Shown piece by piece: positions 1 to 8,620 of a stretch of 64,000 nt of DNA (positions are counted from its first letter, which is position 1; every line of letters begins with the position of its first letter). The stretch is taken from contig NZ_KB849786.1 of assembly GCF_000369045.1 (NCBI RefSeq), forward strand, positions 178,624-242,623, written 5' to 3'. The notes beneath the pieces were generated by a model. That model did no database searches. It was not told the DNA's origin and was given only the letters and a program-made list of their open reading frames with translations. The position numbers and the translations under genes were made by a program. Origin of the DNA: Acinetobacter pittii ATCC 19004 = CIP 70.29. GTDB lineage: Bacteria; Pseudomonadota; Gammaproteobacteria; Pseudomonadales; Moraxellaceae.

Positions 1-32
1 ACGTGGCCAGTCGTCTATTATTGTTTGGCAAA

Positions 33-593
33 ATGGCGCATATAGTTTTAGCATCTAGCTCTCCTCGTCGGAAGGAGCTGTTGCAACAGCTAGGCTTAGA
101 TTTTGAAATCTATAGTCCTGACATTGATGAGTCTGTTCATGAAAATGAGTTGGTTCATCATTATGTTGAACGGTTGGCTAGAGAAAAAGCTCAGGCTGTA
201 TTGAAGCTTTTTCCAGAAGCAATTGTTATTGCTGCCGATACAAGTCTGGGACTTGATGGTCAAATTATTGGTAAGCCTGAATCGAAAAATCATGCCTTTG
301 AAATCTGGAAACAATTATCTGGACGTTGGCATGATGTGTTTTCTGGACTGTGCGTTGCGACTCAACAACAGATGTTAAGTCAGGTAGTGCAAACACAAGT
401 TGAGTTTCAGCGCCTGACTACACAGGATATGGAAGATTATTGGACCACGGGTGAGCCTGTTGGAAAAGCGGGTGGATATGCAATTCAAGGAATTGCCTCG
501 CAATATATTCCCCAAATTCAAGGAAGTTATAGTAATGTGGTAGGACTTCCTTTATACGAATTTGCACAGTTATTCAAAAGAGTAAAGACATAA
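33..593 (+). CDS. maf: Maf family nucleoside triphosphate pyrophosphatase
   Basis: Probable cytoplasmic house-cleaning enzyme that hydrolyses non-canonical or pyrimidine nucleoside triphosphates to monophosphates. The N-terminal signature LASSSPRRKELL and the later AADTS and GKP elements are the conserved Maf pocket residues. At about 186 residues it has the usual family length. An in-frame GTG at position 3 would add ten residues, but the Maf fold begins at the ATG at 33, so I prefer that start; neither has a strong ribosome binding site. It reads in the same direction as the RNase G gene about 110 bases downstream, as maf and rng do in many gammaproteobacteria. The substrate class (dTTP/UTP versus 7-methyl-GTP) is not settled by what I can see. 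Confidence 0.93.
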   Translation: MAHIVLASSSPRRKELLQQLGLDFEIYSPDIDESVHENELVHHYVERLAREKAQAVLKLFPEAIVIAADTSLGLDGQIIGKPESKNHAFEIWKQLSGRWHDVFSGLCVATQQQMLSQVVQTQVEFQRLTTQDMEDYWTTGEPVGKAGGYAIQGIASQYIPQIQGSYSNVVGLPLYEFAQLFKRVKT

Positions 594-662
594 GGGGTTG
601 TTATCATTCTTCATTGAATAGCATTGTCGATGAACACTAGACAACGTTAAAGTTAACAGCTT

Positions 663-691
663 CTCTGACTCTTTAATAAAAATTTTATAAT
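663..691 (+). promoter_or_regulatory. Candidate sigma-70 promoter of rng
   Basis: A perfect TATAAT lies at 686-691. A CTGACT element at 665-670 could be the -35 box, but the spacer would be only 15 bases. Transcription would begin about ten bases before the RNase G ATG, giving a very short leader. The -10 is convincing and the -35 is weak. Confidence 0.35.
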
Positions 692-706
692 GCTTTGAGT
701 TTATGT

Positions 707-2161
707 ATGTCAGAAGAACTACTTATTAATGTCACGCCTATGGAGTGTCGGGTGGCATTAATCGAAAATGGAACTGTTAATGAACTGTATGTCGAGCGTA
801 CAGTTAAACGCGGTCTAGTCGGCAATATCTACAAGGGTAAAGTTGTACGAGTGCTTCCGGGCATGCAAGCTGCCTTTGTTGATATTGGTTTGTCTCGAAC
901 AGCCTTTTTACATATCAATGATATGGTTTGGCCTCGTTCGCAGCCTACCCCAAATGTCTTTGAGTTATTACATCCTGGGCAAACCCTTACTGTCCAAGTA
1001 ATGAAAGATATGTTGGGCACAAAAGGTGCACGTCTAAGTACAGATCTTTCAATCCCTTCTCGCTATTTGGTTTTAATGCCGTATGGCAACCATATTGGTG
1101 TTTCGCAGCGTATTGAGTCTGAAGAAGAGCGAGATCGACTGCGTAATATTATTGAAGGTATTCAATCTGAGCATAATTTACCCGGTAGCGTGATTGTCCG
1201 TACGGCTGCAGAAGGTGTGGATGAGGCAGAAATTGCACAGGACATGTGCTATCTGAGCAAATTGTGGGAGTACATTCAACGTAAACAGACCGACGTTGCT
1301 GTTCCTTCTTTAATTTTTGAAGAACTTCCATTACCTCAACGTATTATTCGCGACTTAGCAAGCGAAGAAACTGCAAAAATTTATGTAGATTCGCGAGAGA
1401 TTCATGCAAAACTGCTTGAGTTTGTAGATGAATTTGTCCCGAATATGAAGAGTCGTCTCATTCATTATCCGGGCGAGCGACCACTATTTGATCTTTATAA
1501 TGTTGAAGAAGATATTCAAAAAGCCTTACAAACTCGCGTAGCTTTGAAGTCGGGCGGTTATCTGATGATCGACCAGACTGAAGCCATGACAACGATTGAC
1601 GTTAATACAGGTTCATATGTAGGTGGTCGTAGTCTTGAAGACACGGTTTTTAAAACTAATATGGAGGCGACTCAAGTTATCGCGCGTCAACTTAGACTGC
1701 GTAATTTGGGGGGGATTCTCATTATTGATTTTATTGACATGCAAGAAGCAACTCACCGTGAAGAGGTGATGCGTCAGTTCGAGAAAATGCTTGAGCGAGA
1801 TCACGCGAAGACCAAAATTACTCAAGTGTCAGAACTTGGTCTGGTCGAAATGACGCGTAAACGAACTCGTGAATCATTAGAACACTTGTTATGTGAATCA
1901 TGTCCAACATGTCAAGGACGTGGTTTTGTCAAAACAGCGGAGACAGTGTGTTACGAAATATTTCGTGAGATATTGCGTTATACCCGTGCATTTGAGTCAA
2001 CGAGTGGCTTTACTGTTGTTGCGCATCCTTCTGTGATTGACCGATTATTAACAGCAGAAGCACCAGCAGTAGCCGATTTAGAGCATTTTATTAACCGTGT
2101 TATTAAATTTCAGGTCGAAAATTTATATACGCAAGAGCAATACGATATCATTTTAAGTTAA
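707..2161 (+). CDS. rng: Ribonuclease G
   Basis: Single-strand-specific endoribonuclease of the RNase E/G family, which acts in 16S rRNA 5' maturation and mRNA turnover. An S1-like RNA-binding region covers roughly residues 35-120. The DNase I-like catalytic part follows, with the metal-binding aspartates in TIDVNTGS and IIIDFIDM. The Zn-link cysteines are in CESCPTC. The C-terminus stops soon after the small domain, without the long disordered scaffold of RNase E, so this is RNase G. The 484-residue length fits the family. I chose ATG 707; an upstream TTG at 695 would only add SLC-type residues. A strong hairpin follows the stop codon. Confidence 0.96.
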   Translation: MSEELLINVTPMECRVALIENGTVNELYVERTVKRGLVGNIYKGKVVRVLPGMQAAFVDIGLSRTAFLHINDMVWPRSQPTPNVFELLHPGQTLTVQVMKDMLGTKGARLSTDLSIPSRYLVLMPYGNHIGVSQRIESEEERDRLRNIIEGIQSEHNLPGSVIVRTAAEGVDEAEIAQDMCYLSKLWEYIQRKQTDVAVPSLIFEELPLPQRIIRDLASEETAKIYVDSREIHAKLLEFVDEFVPNMKSRLIHYPGERPLFDLYNVEEDIQKALQTRVALKSGGYLMIDQTEAMTTIDVNTGSYVGGRSLEDTVFKTNMEATQVIARQLRLRNLGGILIIDFIDMQEATHREEVMRQFEKMLERDHAKTKITQVSELGLVEMTRKRTRESLEHLLCESCPTCQGRGFVKTAETVCYEIFREILRYTRAFESTSGFTVVAHPSVIDRLLTAEAPAVADLEHFINRVIKFQVENLYTQEQYDIILS

Positions 2162-2210
2162 AGTTGTAACAAGATATCGCTTAATCCTTGTTACAACTGA
2201 AATTTTACTT
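2162..2210 (+). terminator. Hairpin after rng, probable terminator
   Basis: A perfect 12-base inverted repeat begins directly after the stop codon (AGTTGTAACAAG at 2162-2173, its complement at 2187-2198). It is followed by a T-rich stretch interrupted by A and C. The stem is long but the T tract is imperfect, so it may also act as a 3' mRNA-stabilising structure. Confidence 0.6.
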
Positions 2211-2300
2211 TCATTCATGAATTTTAAATACTACTTACATACAGTAGCCCTAGACGTTCTCCCTATTAAACGTCTTAGCAAACAATAAGAGGTATAACCC

Positions 2301-2474
2301 ATGAATGTAAGTGAAAACTTAATTAGCAACGGTCTTAAACATGTTTTAGAAAGCACGCCAGTAAATAGCTGCTATATGTTGAATGACCAAGGTAAAGAAG
2401 TACCAATCACAACTGCTATGATTCGTTCAGTATGTCATCAGTTGCTTAACCAGTGCCGCACAATCAAAAAATAA
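2301..2474 (+). CDS. Small protein of 57 residues, possibly PA1571-like
   Basis: A short but well-formed gene: ATG preceded by AAGAGG at ideal spacing, 57 codons, and a Rho-independent terminator that includes the stop codon. The protein is soluble, with no signal peptide or membrane helix. Its core NSCYMLNDQGKEVPIT followed by an amphipathic helix with two cysteines resembles, from memory, the small conserved PA1571 family of pseudomonads; that match is tentative. It stands alone between rng and the convergent wax ester synthase gene, with its own terminator, so it is probably a separate transcript. Function unknown. Confidence 0.75.
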   Translation: MNVSENLISNGLKHVLESTPVNSCYMLNDQGKEVPITTAMIRSVCHQLLNQCRTIKK

Positions 2475-2503
2475 GGGGCCAATTCAAAGCCCCTTAACTT
2501 TTT
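2472..2503 (+). terminator. Rho-independent terminator of the 57-residue gene
   Basis: Stem TAAGGGGC (2472-2479) pairs with GCCCCTTA (2489-2496) and is followed by a run of T from 2498. The stem overlaps the stop codon. It ends against the stop codon of the convergent gene and may serve both directions weakly. Confidence 0.85.
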
Positions 2504-3889
2504 TTAACTTGCTGAATGATGTTTCAGTTGTTTCTCTGCAATAATTTCTTCAAAACGTTGAATCTCATCTTCTAAATGAGTCAAAAGGTTTTGCATTTTT
2601 GGCAAAGCATTTCGACAAGCTGTTAATCCAACTTCAAGCTTATCTAAATAACTGGTCATGGTAATGTTTAGAGCTTGTCCATCCATGACAATCGAAGCAG
2701 GGTAGAGTGCATCTAATTTCGCGCCATTCCAATAAAGCGGTTCACGTGGTCCTGGTACATTGGAAATCACTAAATTGAACGCCTGACGCTTAGGAAGCAT
2801 TCCTGACATGATGTTTAATCCTGCCGGACCATAAACAACCGCACTATAGTTTAAAATTTCATTCGCAGTCATACGGCTAAAGCGTTGCTTTGAATTCTGC
2901 ATGCTGCGACGAATGATTTCTAGGCGTTCTAACGGTTGATCTTTATGCGTCCCTAAATTTGCCAAAATCATAGTAATCCGGTTACTCATGTCAGAATCAT
3001 CTGTACGTAATGAAGCTGGAACCATGGCAATAAGTGGCTTTTTAGGTAAGCTGTTTTGGCTAATCAAATATTGACGTAAAGCGCCTGAACATACAGCTAG
3101 GACAACATCATTAATCGTCACGCCTAATGCTTTTGAAATTTTTCTAAGGCGGCTTAATTCAAATGATTGGGCCGCAAAACGACGTGAAGCACTGACTCTT
3201 TGGTTCAAAATAGAAACTGGTGCCTGAAAAGTAGAAACATAATCAGGATTTTTACCCATTTCCTTGAATATTGTTTGAGATAGCTCGTGCATGACTTTTG
3301 GAGCTATGTCGAGTTGAGACTTAATACCGCCTAAAATACTTTTAATTTTACTAGTACTTGGAGTTGGTACTTTTAGACGCTTAGCTCTTTTGCTCTCAAC
3401 ACACCATAAAGGGACAACATGTTTCTCTTCTGGTGTTTTTGATAGAGATTTCTCGATCAAACGCATACCCGCAACGCCGTCGACCATCGCATGATGGATT
3501 TTAAAATACATGGCAAAACGATTGCCTTCGATTCCTTCAATAATGTCACAAGTCCAAAGTGGCTTTGCACGATCAATTAGTGAGCTATGCTGCTGTGAAA
3601 TATAAACCAGTAGTTCACGAATACGGCCCGGGTGAGGCAAAGCAATGTGGCGAAAGTGATGATCGATATCGAACTCTTCATCTTCATCCCAAAATAGACC
3701 ACTTAAACGGTTATTGAAGGGCGGAATAGGAATGCTCTTTGAGCGTTTAATATCTTCTACTAAATCATGTACAAAGGTTTCTGGTGCATTTTCAGGAATT
3801 TCAAATAAAAATAATCCACCGACATGCATGGGTTGCTGTCTTTTTTCAAGTGACAGAAAAATGAAATCAATTGGGTGTAATGGACGCAT
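2504..3889 (-). CDS. atfA: Wax ester synthase / diacylglycerol acyltransferase (WS/DGAT)
   Basis: Bifunctional acyl-CoA-dependent acyltransferase that makes wax esters from fatty alcohols and triacylglycerols from diacylglycerol, on the cytoplasmic face of the membrane, for storage lipid bodies. The catalytic motif HHAMVDG is at residues 132-138. The N-terminus MRPLHPIDFIFL, the SNVPGP motif and the 461-residue length closely match the Acinetobacter baylyi enzyme as I remember it. It is a single gene with its own promoter, convergent with the small gene upstream on the map. A storage role fits the FadL-like channel, desaturase and acyltransferase genes elsewhere in the window. Confidence 0.96.
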   Translation of the reverse strand: MRPLHPIDFIFLSLEKRQQPMHVGGLFLFEIPENAPETFVHDLVEDIKRSKSIPIPPFNNRLSGLFWDEDEEFDIDHHFRHIALPHPGRIRELLVYISQQHSSLIDRAKPLWTCDIIEGIEGNRFAMYFKIHHAMVDGVAGMRLIEKSLSKTPEEKHVVPLWCVESKRAKRLKVPTPSTSKIKSILGGIKSQLDIAPKVMHELSQTIFKEMGKNPDYVSTFQAPVSILNQRVSASRRFAAQSFELSRLRKISKALGVTINDVVLAVCSGALRQYLISQNSLPKKPLIAMVPASLRTDDSDMSNRITMILANLGTHKDQPLERLEIIRRSMQNSKQRFSRMTANEILNYSAVVYGPAGLNIMSGMLPKRQAFNLVISNVPGPREPLYWNGAKLDALYPASIVMDGQALNITMTSYLDKLEVGLTACRNALPKMQNLLTHLEDEIQRFEEIIAEKQLKHHSAS

Positions 3890-4024
3890 AAATCATTGTG
3901 CCTCATGCATTTTTCTAAGAAGCCCTTATATGAGCTCTTATTAGAATTATAGAACCGTAAAATTAAGTATATAGCGTTTAGAGTAGAGAAAATATGACTT
4001 TGTGTACGGAACATGACATAAAAA

Positions 4025-4052
4025 AAACCACTGATTTACCAGTGGTTTTTTG
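4025..4052 (-). terminator. Rho-independent terminator of cysH
   Basis: CCACTG and CAGTGG form a stem with a short loop between 4028 and 4046, flanked by A and T runs on either side. It lies ten bases beyond the cysH stop codon on the minus strand and could work in both directions. Confidence 0.85.
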
Positions 4053-4060
4053 ATATCCAG

Positions 4061-4795
4061 TTACTTTTTCATATTACCTGCGTGTAAGCCACACTCTTTT
4101 TGAGTGGCTTCTTCCCACCACCAGCGTCCTTCACGCTCATGTTGATTAGGTAATACAGGTCGCGTACATGGTTCACAGCCAATAGAAACAAAACCGCGCT
4201 CATGAAGAGGATTATATGGAATTTCCATCATACGGATGTAGCTCCATACCTCAGCACTTGTCCAGTTCGCTAGAGGATTATATTTAATGAGTTGCTTACC
4301 TGGGCCAGAGAAACCTGCATCAGCTTGTACTACAGGAATCTCTGTACGCGTACCAGGACTTTGATCTTTACGTTGACCCGTAATCCAGCCATCTAAAGTC
4401 GCAAGTTTTTTACGCAAAGGCTGAACTTTTCGAATACCGCAACATTCTTGATGCCCATCTGTAAAAAAGCTGAATAAACCTTTTTCGTTTACCATGTTTT
4501 GAACAGCTTCAGATTCAGGGAAACAAATTTCGATATTGATATTGTAGTGTTTACGGACAGTTTCAATAAATTGATAAGTTTCGGCATGCAGGCGGCCTGT
4601 GTCGAGACTAAATACACGGAATGGTTTGCCTAAGCGTGAAGCAATATCAATTAAAACAACATCTTCTGCTCCCGAAAACGAAATTGCAATTTCACCTTGT
4701 TGGCTTAAGGCAAGTTCTAAAATTTCTCGAGGGCTTTTGGTTGCATATTCAGCAGCAAGAGCATCTACGATCTCAATAGTCGGAATAACGGTCAT
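4061..4795 (-). CDS. cysH: Phosphoadenylyl/adenylyl-sulfate reductase
   Basis: Thioredoxin-dependent reductase of assimilatory sulfate reduction that converts activated sulfate (APS or PAPS) to sulfite in the cytoplasm. The paired cysteines in ECCGIRK and in CEPC indicate the [4Fe-4S]-containing subtype, usually an APS reductase. The catalytic ECGLH motif is near the C-terminus. I start at ATG 4795, which has AGGA upstream; an in-frame ATG at 4825 would add ten residues. It is transcribed away from thrH. The siroheme synthase gene cysG, which supplies the sulfite reductase cofactor, is in the same window but far away. Confidence 0.94.
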   Translation of the reverse strand: MTVIPTIEIVDALAAEYATKSPREILELALSQQGEIAISFSGAEDVVLIDIASRLGKPFRVFSLDTGRLHAETYQFIETVRKHYNINIEICFPESEAVQNMVNEKGLFSFFTDGHQECCGIRKVQPLRKKLATLDGWITGQRKDQSPGTRTEIPVVQADAGFSGPGKQLIKYNPLANWTSAEVWSYIRMMEIPYNPLHERGFVSIGCEPCTRPVLPNQHEREGRWWWEEATQKECGLHAGNMKK

Positions 4796-4859
4796 GTGTG
4801 TTCCTGGCAAAAGGCTTGGGCGCATTGAGTTATGAAAAATATTCTAAAGGATAGTTAAT

Positions 4860-4876
4860 AAAGTGCTTAGCACTTT
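4860..4876. promoter_or_regulatory. 17-base palindrome between divergent cysH and thrH
   Basis: AAAGTGC-TTA-GCACTTT is a perfect inverted repeat in the 184-base divergent intergenic region, 65 bases upstream of the cysH start and 104 upstream of thrH. It has no T tract on the thrH side long enough for a clear terminator. It could be an operator for cysH or an attenuating hairpin. The binding protein is unknown. Confidence 0.4.
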
Positions 4877-4979
4877 AATTTCGATCCTTATGAATAAAAT
4901 TGATTTGATCAATAACAACGCAAAACTGAAAATCTTAATGGTATGATACAGCAATTTTTAACCAACGTTGGAAGCATTC

Positions 4980-5597
4980 ATGGAAATCGTATGCCTAGAT
5001 CTTGAAGGAGTTTTAGTTCCTGAAATCTGGATCAATTTCGCTAAAAAAACAGGGATTAAAGAACTCGAAGCAACAACTCGTGATATTCCGGATTATGATG
5101 TTTTAATGACTCAGCGCCTTAATATCTTAAAACAACACGGTTTAGGCTTAAATGACATTCAAGAAGTCATTGCTGAGATGGGGCCATTACCGGGTGCAAA
5201 AGAGTTTGTTGAATGGGTGAGTACGCATTTCCAACTCGTGATCTTGTCAGATACCTTCTATGAATTTGCACATCCTTTAATGAAGCAATTAGGATGGCCA
5301 ACAATTTTCTGTCATAAGTTAGAGACAGATGAAGAAGGTATGATTACCGCTTATAAACTACGTCAACCCGATCAAAAACGTGAGTCTGTTAAAGCACTGC
5401 ATGGCTTGAATTTCCGTGTAATCGCTGCAGGTGATTCTTATAACGATACAACCATGCTTGGTGAAGCGGACCATGGTTTCTTATTTGATGCGCCTGCAAA
5501 TGTGATTGCTGAGTTTCCACAATTTCCAGCTATTCACGGTTACGATGCATTAAAAGAAGCAATCCGTTCTGTTTCACAGCGTACAATCCCAGCTTAA
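4980..5597 (+). CDS. thrH: Bifunctional phosphoserine phosphatase / homoserine phosphotransferase
   Basis: HAD-superfamily enzyme that dephosphorylates phosphoserine and can transfer the phosphate to homoserine, bridging serine and threonine synthesis. HAD motif I is CLDLEGVLVPE with the nucleophilic aspartate at residue 7; motif II contains ILSDTF; the acidic motif is GDSYNDTTML. The 205-residue length equals that of Pseudomonas ThrH. ATG 4980 is preceded by GGAAG at good spacing; a TTG twelve bases earlier is unlikely. It is followed by a strong terminator. Confidence 0.93.
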   Translation: MEIVCLDLEGVLVPEIWINFAKKTGIKELEATTRDIPDYDVLMTQRLNILKQHGLGLNDIQEVIAEMGPLPGAKEFVEWVSTHFQLVILSDTFYEFAHPLMKQLGWPTIFCHKLETDEEGMITAYKLRQPDQKRESVKALHGLNFRVIAAGDSYNDTTMLGEADHGFLFDAPANVIAEFPQFPAIHGYDALKEAIRSVSQRTIPA

Positions 5598-5610
5598 GAA
5601 TAAAGAATAA

Positions 5611-5637
5611 AAAAGGCGCTTAAAGCGCCTTTTTTTA
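5611..5637. terminator. Bidirectional terminator between thrH and the FadL-like gene
   Basis: AGGCGCTT and AAGCGCCT form a GC-rich stem (5614-5630), with A residues before it and seven T after it. It sits between two convergent genes and can end both transcripts. Confidence 0.9.
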
Positions 5638-5655
5638 TATACATAATTTTTAAAC

Positions 5656-7167
5656 TTAGAATTTATAACCAAGTTTTAAACCATAAGCGATGGCATTGTT
5701 GTCAGAGAAGTCTGCAACATATTCATCACTACCAGCTTGTGCACCTGTTTGAGCTTTAGCATCACCCAACCAGAAATATTTTACACCGCCAGCAATAAAC
5801 GTTTGTGGAGTAGGGCTATATTGAAGACCTAAACCTACGTTCCAGTAACCTTCTGTTGGTCCTAGTGTTGTTACAGGGTTACCTGCACCAGAGTCCCAGC
5901 CTACAGACATATTACCAGCCCATTTATCGTTCAGTTTACGACCTACACCAGCGTTCACAGACCATTGGTCATCAGAGTATTCAACTAGGTTAAAGCCATT
6001 TGGACGTCCAACAAGACCACCTACAGCTTCCGATACTTTGCCGAATTTATATGGTTGAATTGAGAAATCTTTCCAGTTCACCCAACGTACATTCGCAAAC
6101 GCAACAGTATCAGCCATGATTCCTGTTTGGAAATCAAGGTTTACAGACTGTGGTGTAGTAATTGTAGTTTTGCCTTCTGTATTAATAGCTTGAAGTTTAG
6201 ACGCAGGAACATCTAAGCCCGCAAGTACTGAAGTAAGACCAGGGAAATTTAATATAGATAAGTCTTCATTAATATTCACTTTATGATCAATTTCAGATCG
6301 ATAGGTTAAAGATGCTCTGAGTGCAATTTCAGGAATTTGATAAGCTGCACCTGCTAACCAACCTACACCAGTAGTTTCTTTAATATTTGCGTCATAACCA
6401 TTATAAAGGCTATAAGCTTGACCTCGTAAACTTACATTACCTTTAACTGTTTGTAATACAGGACCCGCATAGAAGTTAAAGTTTTGAGTTGGTTGGAAAC
6501 CAAGAACAAAAGATAAATTTTGTGTATCAACTTTAACTTTAGTTCCACCTGTACCTAAATAATTATTTGCAGCATTAATAGCAGCTTGGGTGTTTTGTAA
6601 TGCTGTCAGTCCTGCACCTACAGTTGTATTTCCACCTTTAGCAACTTGTTGTAACGCGCCTAAGATCTCTGTTTGAGTCGGTTTTGTAGGATCACCGCCA
6701 GTAGCATTCGTCACAGCTATAAGAGCTGGTGTAAATGCTGATCCAGATGCTTGAACTAACTTGTTAATTGAGCTGGTTGCTAAGTCAGTTAATGCCTTTT
6801 GACTTAAAATAGTATCAGTGCCTGGATTTGAAACGAATACATTATTACCTGAATATTCTGCATCTGCTCCAAATGGTTGATCATAGAGTAGGCCGAAAGA
6901 GAATTTATCGTTGAGTTGTAATTTTAATGCCGCACTTGGAAAGTAATAATCATTAGCCATATCGCCAATATCGCGGCGTGTTGCGCTTGATCCTGCTTCT
7001 TTACCCGCTACATCTGGGTCTAAAACAGAAATACCTGCTTCAAAATAATTACCCGGTTGGAAGAATGCAGACATTGATTGTCCAGAGCGATCCAATGCTG
7101 CTGCAAAAACCCCAGTTGCAGGCAGCGTTGCTAAAATCATTGCAGTGCTCAGATGTTTTAATTTCAT
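5656..7167 (-). CDS. OmpP1/FadL family outer membrane channel
   Basis: Outer membrane beta-barrel protein for uptake of long-chain fatty acids or other hydrophobic compounds. A signal peptide covers about residues 1-22 (ending GVFA). The mature N-terminus with GQSMSAFFQPGNYFEAG resembles the FadL hatch region, and the protein ends in a phenylalanine (KLGYKF), as barrel proteins usually do. At 503 residues it is longer than typical FadL. Much of the excess is a Thr/Ala/Asn-rich segment at about residues 115-215, likely an extracellular loop or hatch extension. It is monocistronic with a long AT-rich upstream region. The exact substrate cannot be read from the sequence. Confidence 0.88.
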   Translation of the reverse strand: MKLKHLSTAMILATLPATGVFAAALDRSGQSMSAFFQPGNYFEAGISVLDPDVAGKEAGSSATRRDIGDMANDYYFPSAALKLQLNDKFSFGLLYDQPFGADAEYSGNNVFVSNPGTDTILSQKALTDLATSSINKLVQASGSAFTPALIAVTNATGGDPTKPTQTEILGALQQVAKGGNTTVGAGLTALQNTQAAINAANNYLGTGGTKVKVDTQNLSFVLGFQPTQNFNFYAGPVLQTVKGNVSLRGQAYSLYNGYDANIKETTGVGWLAGAAYQIPEIALRASLTYRSEIDHKVNINEDLSILNFPGLTSVLAGLDVPASKLQAINTEGKTTITTPQSVNLDFQTGIMADTVAFANVRWVNWKDFSIQPYKFGKVSEAVGGLVGRPNGFNLVEYSDDQWSVNAGVGRKLNDKWAGNMSVGWDSGAGNPVTTLGPTEGYWNVGLGLQYSPTPQTFIAGGVKYFWLGDAKAQTGAQAGSDEYVADFSDNNAIAYGLKLGYKF

Positions 7168-7212
7168 TTTAATCTTTCCTTGAACTTCAAGACATTTTTT
7201 TAAAAGTAACAG

Positions 7213-7230
7213 AGTTAAACCGTTTAAACT
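7213..7230. promoter_or_regulatory. Candidate operator upstream of the FadL-like gene
   Basis: The arms AGTTAAAC and GTTTAAACT form an inverted repeat with a one-base deletion in one arm, about 45 bases upstream of the FadL-like start codon. The AAAC/GTTT core recalls operators of TetR-type fatty acid regulators such as PsrA. This is inference from symmetry and position only. Confidence 0.3.
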
Positions 7231-7708
7231 GTGTTGCCTTCAAAGCTCCTAATTACAAGTAATAGAAGCTTTGATAACTCCATGTAACAAAAATAGCATA
7301 ATTACAATAAGAGTAAATCTGTTATATGAACTGGGCAGTACTCATTTTTTATACAAATAATGTCAATAATGGATGAAATATGAAGGAATATTTGCATTGT
7401 TAAATTAATTTAATTATTTGATATTTATATTTTTTATATATTAGTGGTGGCCTTTGTTTTTATGACATTTTTGTCGCAAATCCAAGAAAAATGGTCAAAG
7501 ATTTTTTTGTAAAAATATGAGTTAAGTGATTATGAAATGAGTATTGGTAGTTATTTTTAGTTGATAAGTCCAGTTTCTCTACATCTGTATATTATTGATT
7601 CAATTTTATATTATTCATTTTATGAAAAAGTTCACCTTAATTTTTTTACCATTTGATCTATTTTTTGAGCGAATTTGGATTCTATATTTGAAAGTTATGT
7701 GTAATAAA

Positions 7709-7741
7709 AAACCGAAAATAATGATCTAAATTCGGTTATTT
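7709..7741 (-). terminator. Terminator of the NAD(P)H oxidoreductase gene
   Basis: On the minus strand AACCGAA pairs with TTCGGTT across a 14-base loop and is followed by a short T run. It lies about 25 bases beyond the stop codon. Confidence 0.6.
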
Positions 7742-7765
7742 AATTCTAAGAGCTAAAACATCGCA

Positions 7766-8464
7766 TTAGAGTGGATATAGTTTTTCATCAAATTGCTCAA
7801 GTTTGGGGAATTTTAATGACTCGAGCTGGTCCAGATGAGTAAGGTAGATTACATAGTCTTCAAGAAGGGTTTGTCGTGCTTCTTGGCTAATATACGGTAC
7901 ATGGTAAGCAATGAATGGAGGTAGGACTTCAAAACCAGCATATGCCAAAGTACCACGTTGAATCGGGGATAAATAATTTTCGATTGGGCCGTGAATTGAG
8001 TTTTCTCCAAACATGTGTGTTCTACCACCGAGTGTTAAACATAACATCGCTTTTTTACCTGCCATGCCGCCATGGTTGTAAAAACGCTTGCCCCCATAAA
8101 AAAGTCCAGAGACAAATACACGATCAATCCAGCCTTTTAAAATTGCTGGCACAGATGTCCAATAAAGTGGGAAATTTAAAATGACGAGATCTGCTTTTTT
8201 TACCTTTTCAATTTCTGCTTGAATATCATGAGCTAGAAGTTGATTTTTGCTGGCATTTCTTTGCTCTAGAGCATAGTTAAAATACTCAGGTTGATTAAGC
8301 TCTAAGAAATCCGCTTTGGATGCAATAGGGTTAAATTGCATCGCATATAAATCTGAAATTTCTACACTGTGCCCCAATTTTTCTAAGGTTTGCTTAGCTG
8401 TATTTTTTAGAGCAGTGGTGAAAGACTGGGGTTCTGGATGAGCATGGACAATAAGAATGTTCAT
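7766..8464 (-). CDS. NAD(P)H:quinone oxidoreductase, flavodoxin-fold (NQO/KefF/MdaB type)
   Basis: Cytoplasmic FAD- or FMN-dependent reductase that probably performs two-electron reduction of quinones or electrophiles. The N-terminal phosphate-binding loop VHAHPEPQSFT, the FPLYWTSVPAILKGWIDRVF segment and the later GGR-TH element are typical of flavodoxin_2 domain proteins. At 232 residues it is slightly longer than MdaB. It is divergent from an AraC-type regulator about 155 bases away, which suggests control by that regulator. Confidence 0.9.
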   Translation of the reverse strand: MNILIVHAHPEPQSFTTALKNTAKQTLEKLGHSVEISDLYAMQFNPIASKADFLELNQPEYFNYALEQRNASKNQLLAHDIQAEIEKVKKADLVILNFPLYWTSVPAILKGWIDRVFVSGLFYGGKRFYNHGGMAGKKAMLCLTLGGRTHMFGENSIHGPIENYLSPIQRGTLAYAGFEVLPPFIAYHVPYISQEARQTLLEDYVIYLTHLDQLESLKFPKLEQFDEKLYPL

Positions 8465-8620
8465 AAGGTGAGACCTGTATTCTTTTCAGAAATTGTGCTG
8501 TCTAGTGCAATTCAGCGGATTTTGTTTTGAATAACTATGCATCAATTTAAAAGCATGGCATAGTTCATGAACTGTCAGTTTTTACCATTTTGCGCCATTT
8601 TTTTGCTGATTGGTTTGTTT

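Larger units (their letters stand above)
7168..7765. other. 598-base AT-rich intergenic region upstream of the FadL-like gene
   Basis: No credible coding frame. It holds the promoter region of the FadL-like gene on its left and the terminator of the flavodoxin-fold reductase on its right. The middle (about 7330-7690) is very AT-rich with many short homopolymer runs, and I see no tRNA, repeat array or clear sRNA. A near-palindrome, AGTTAAAC followed by GTTTAAACT, lies at 7213-7230. Confidence 0.6.
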
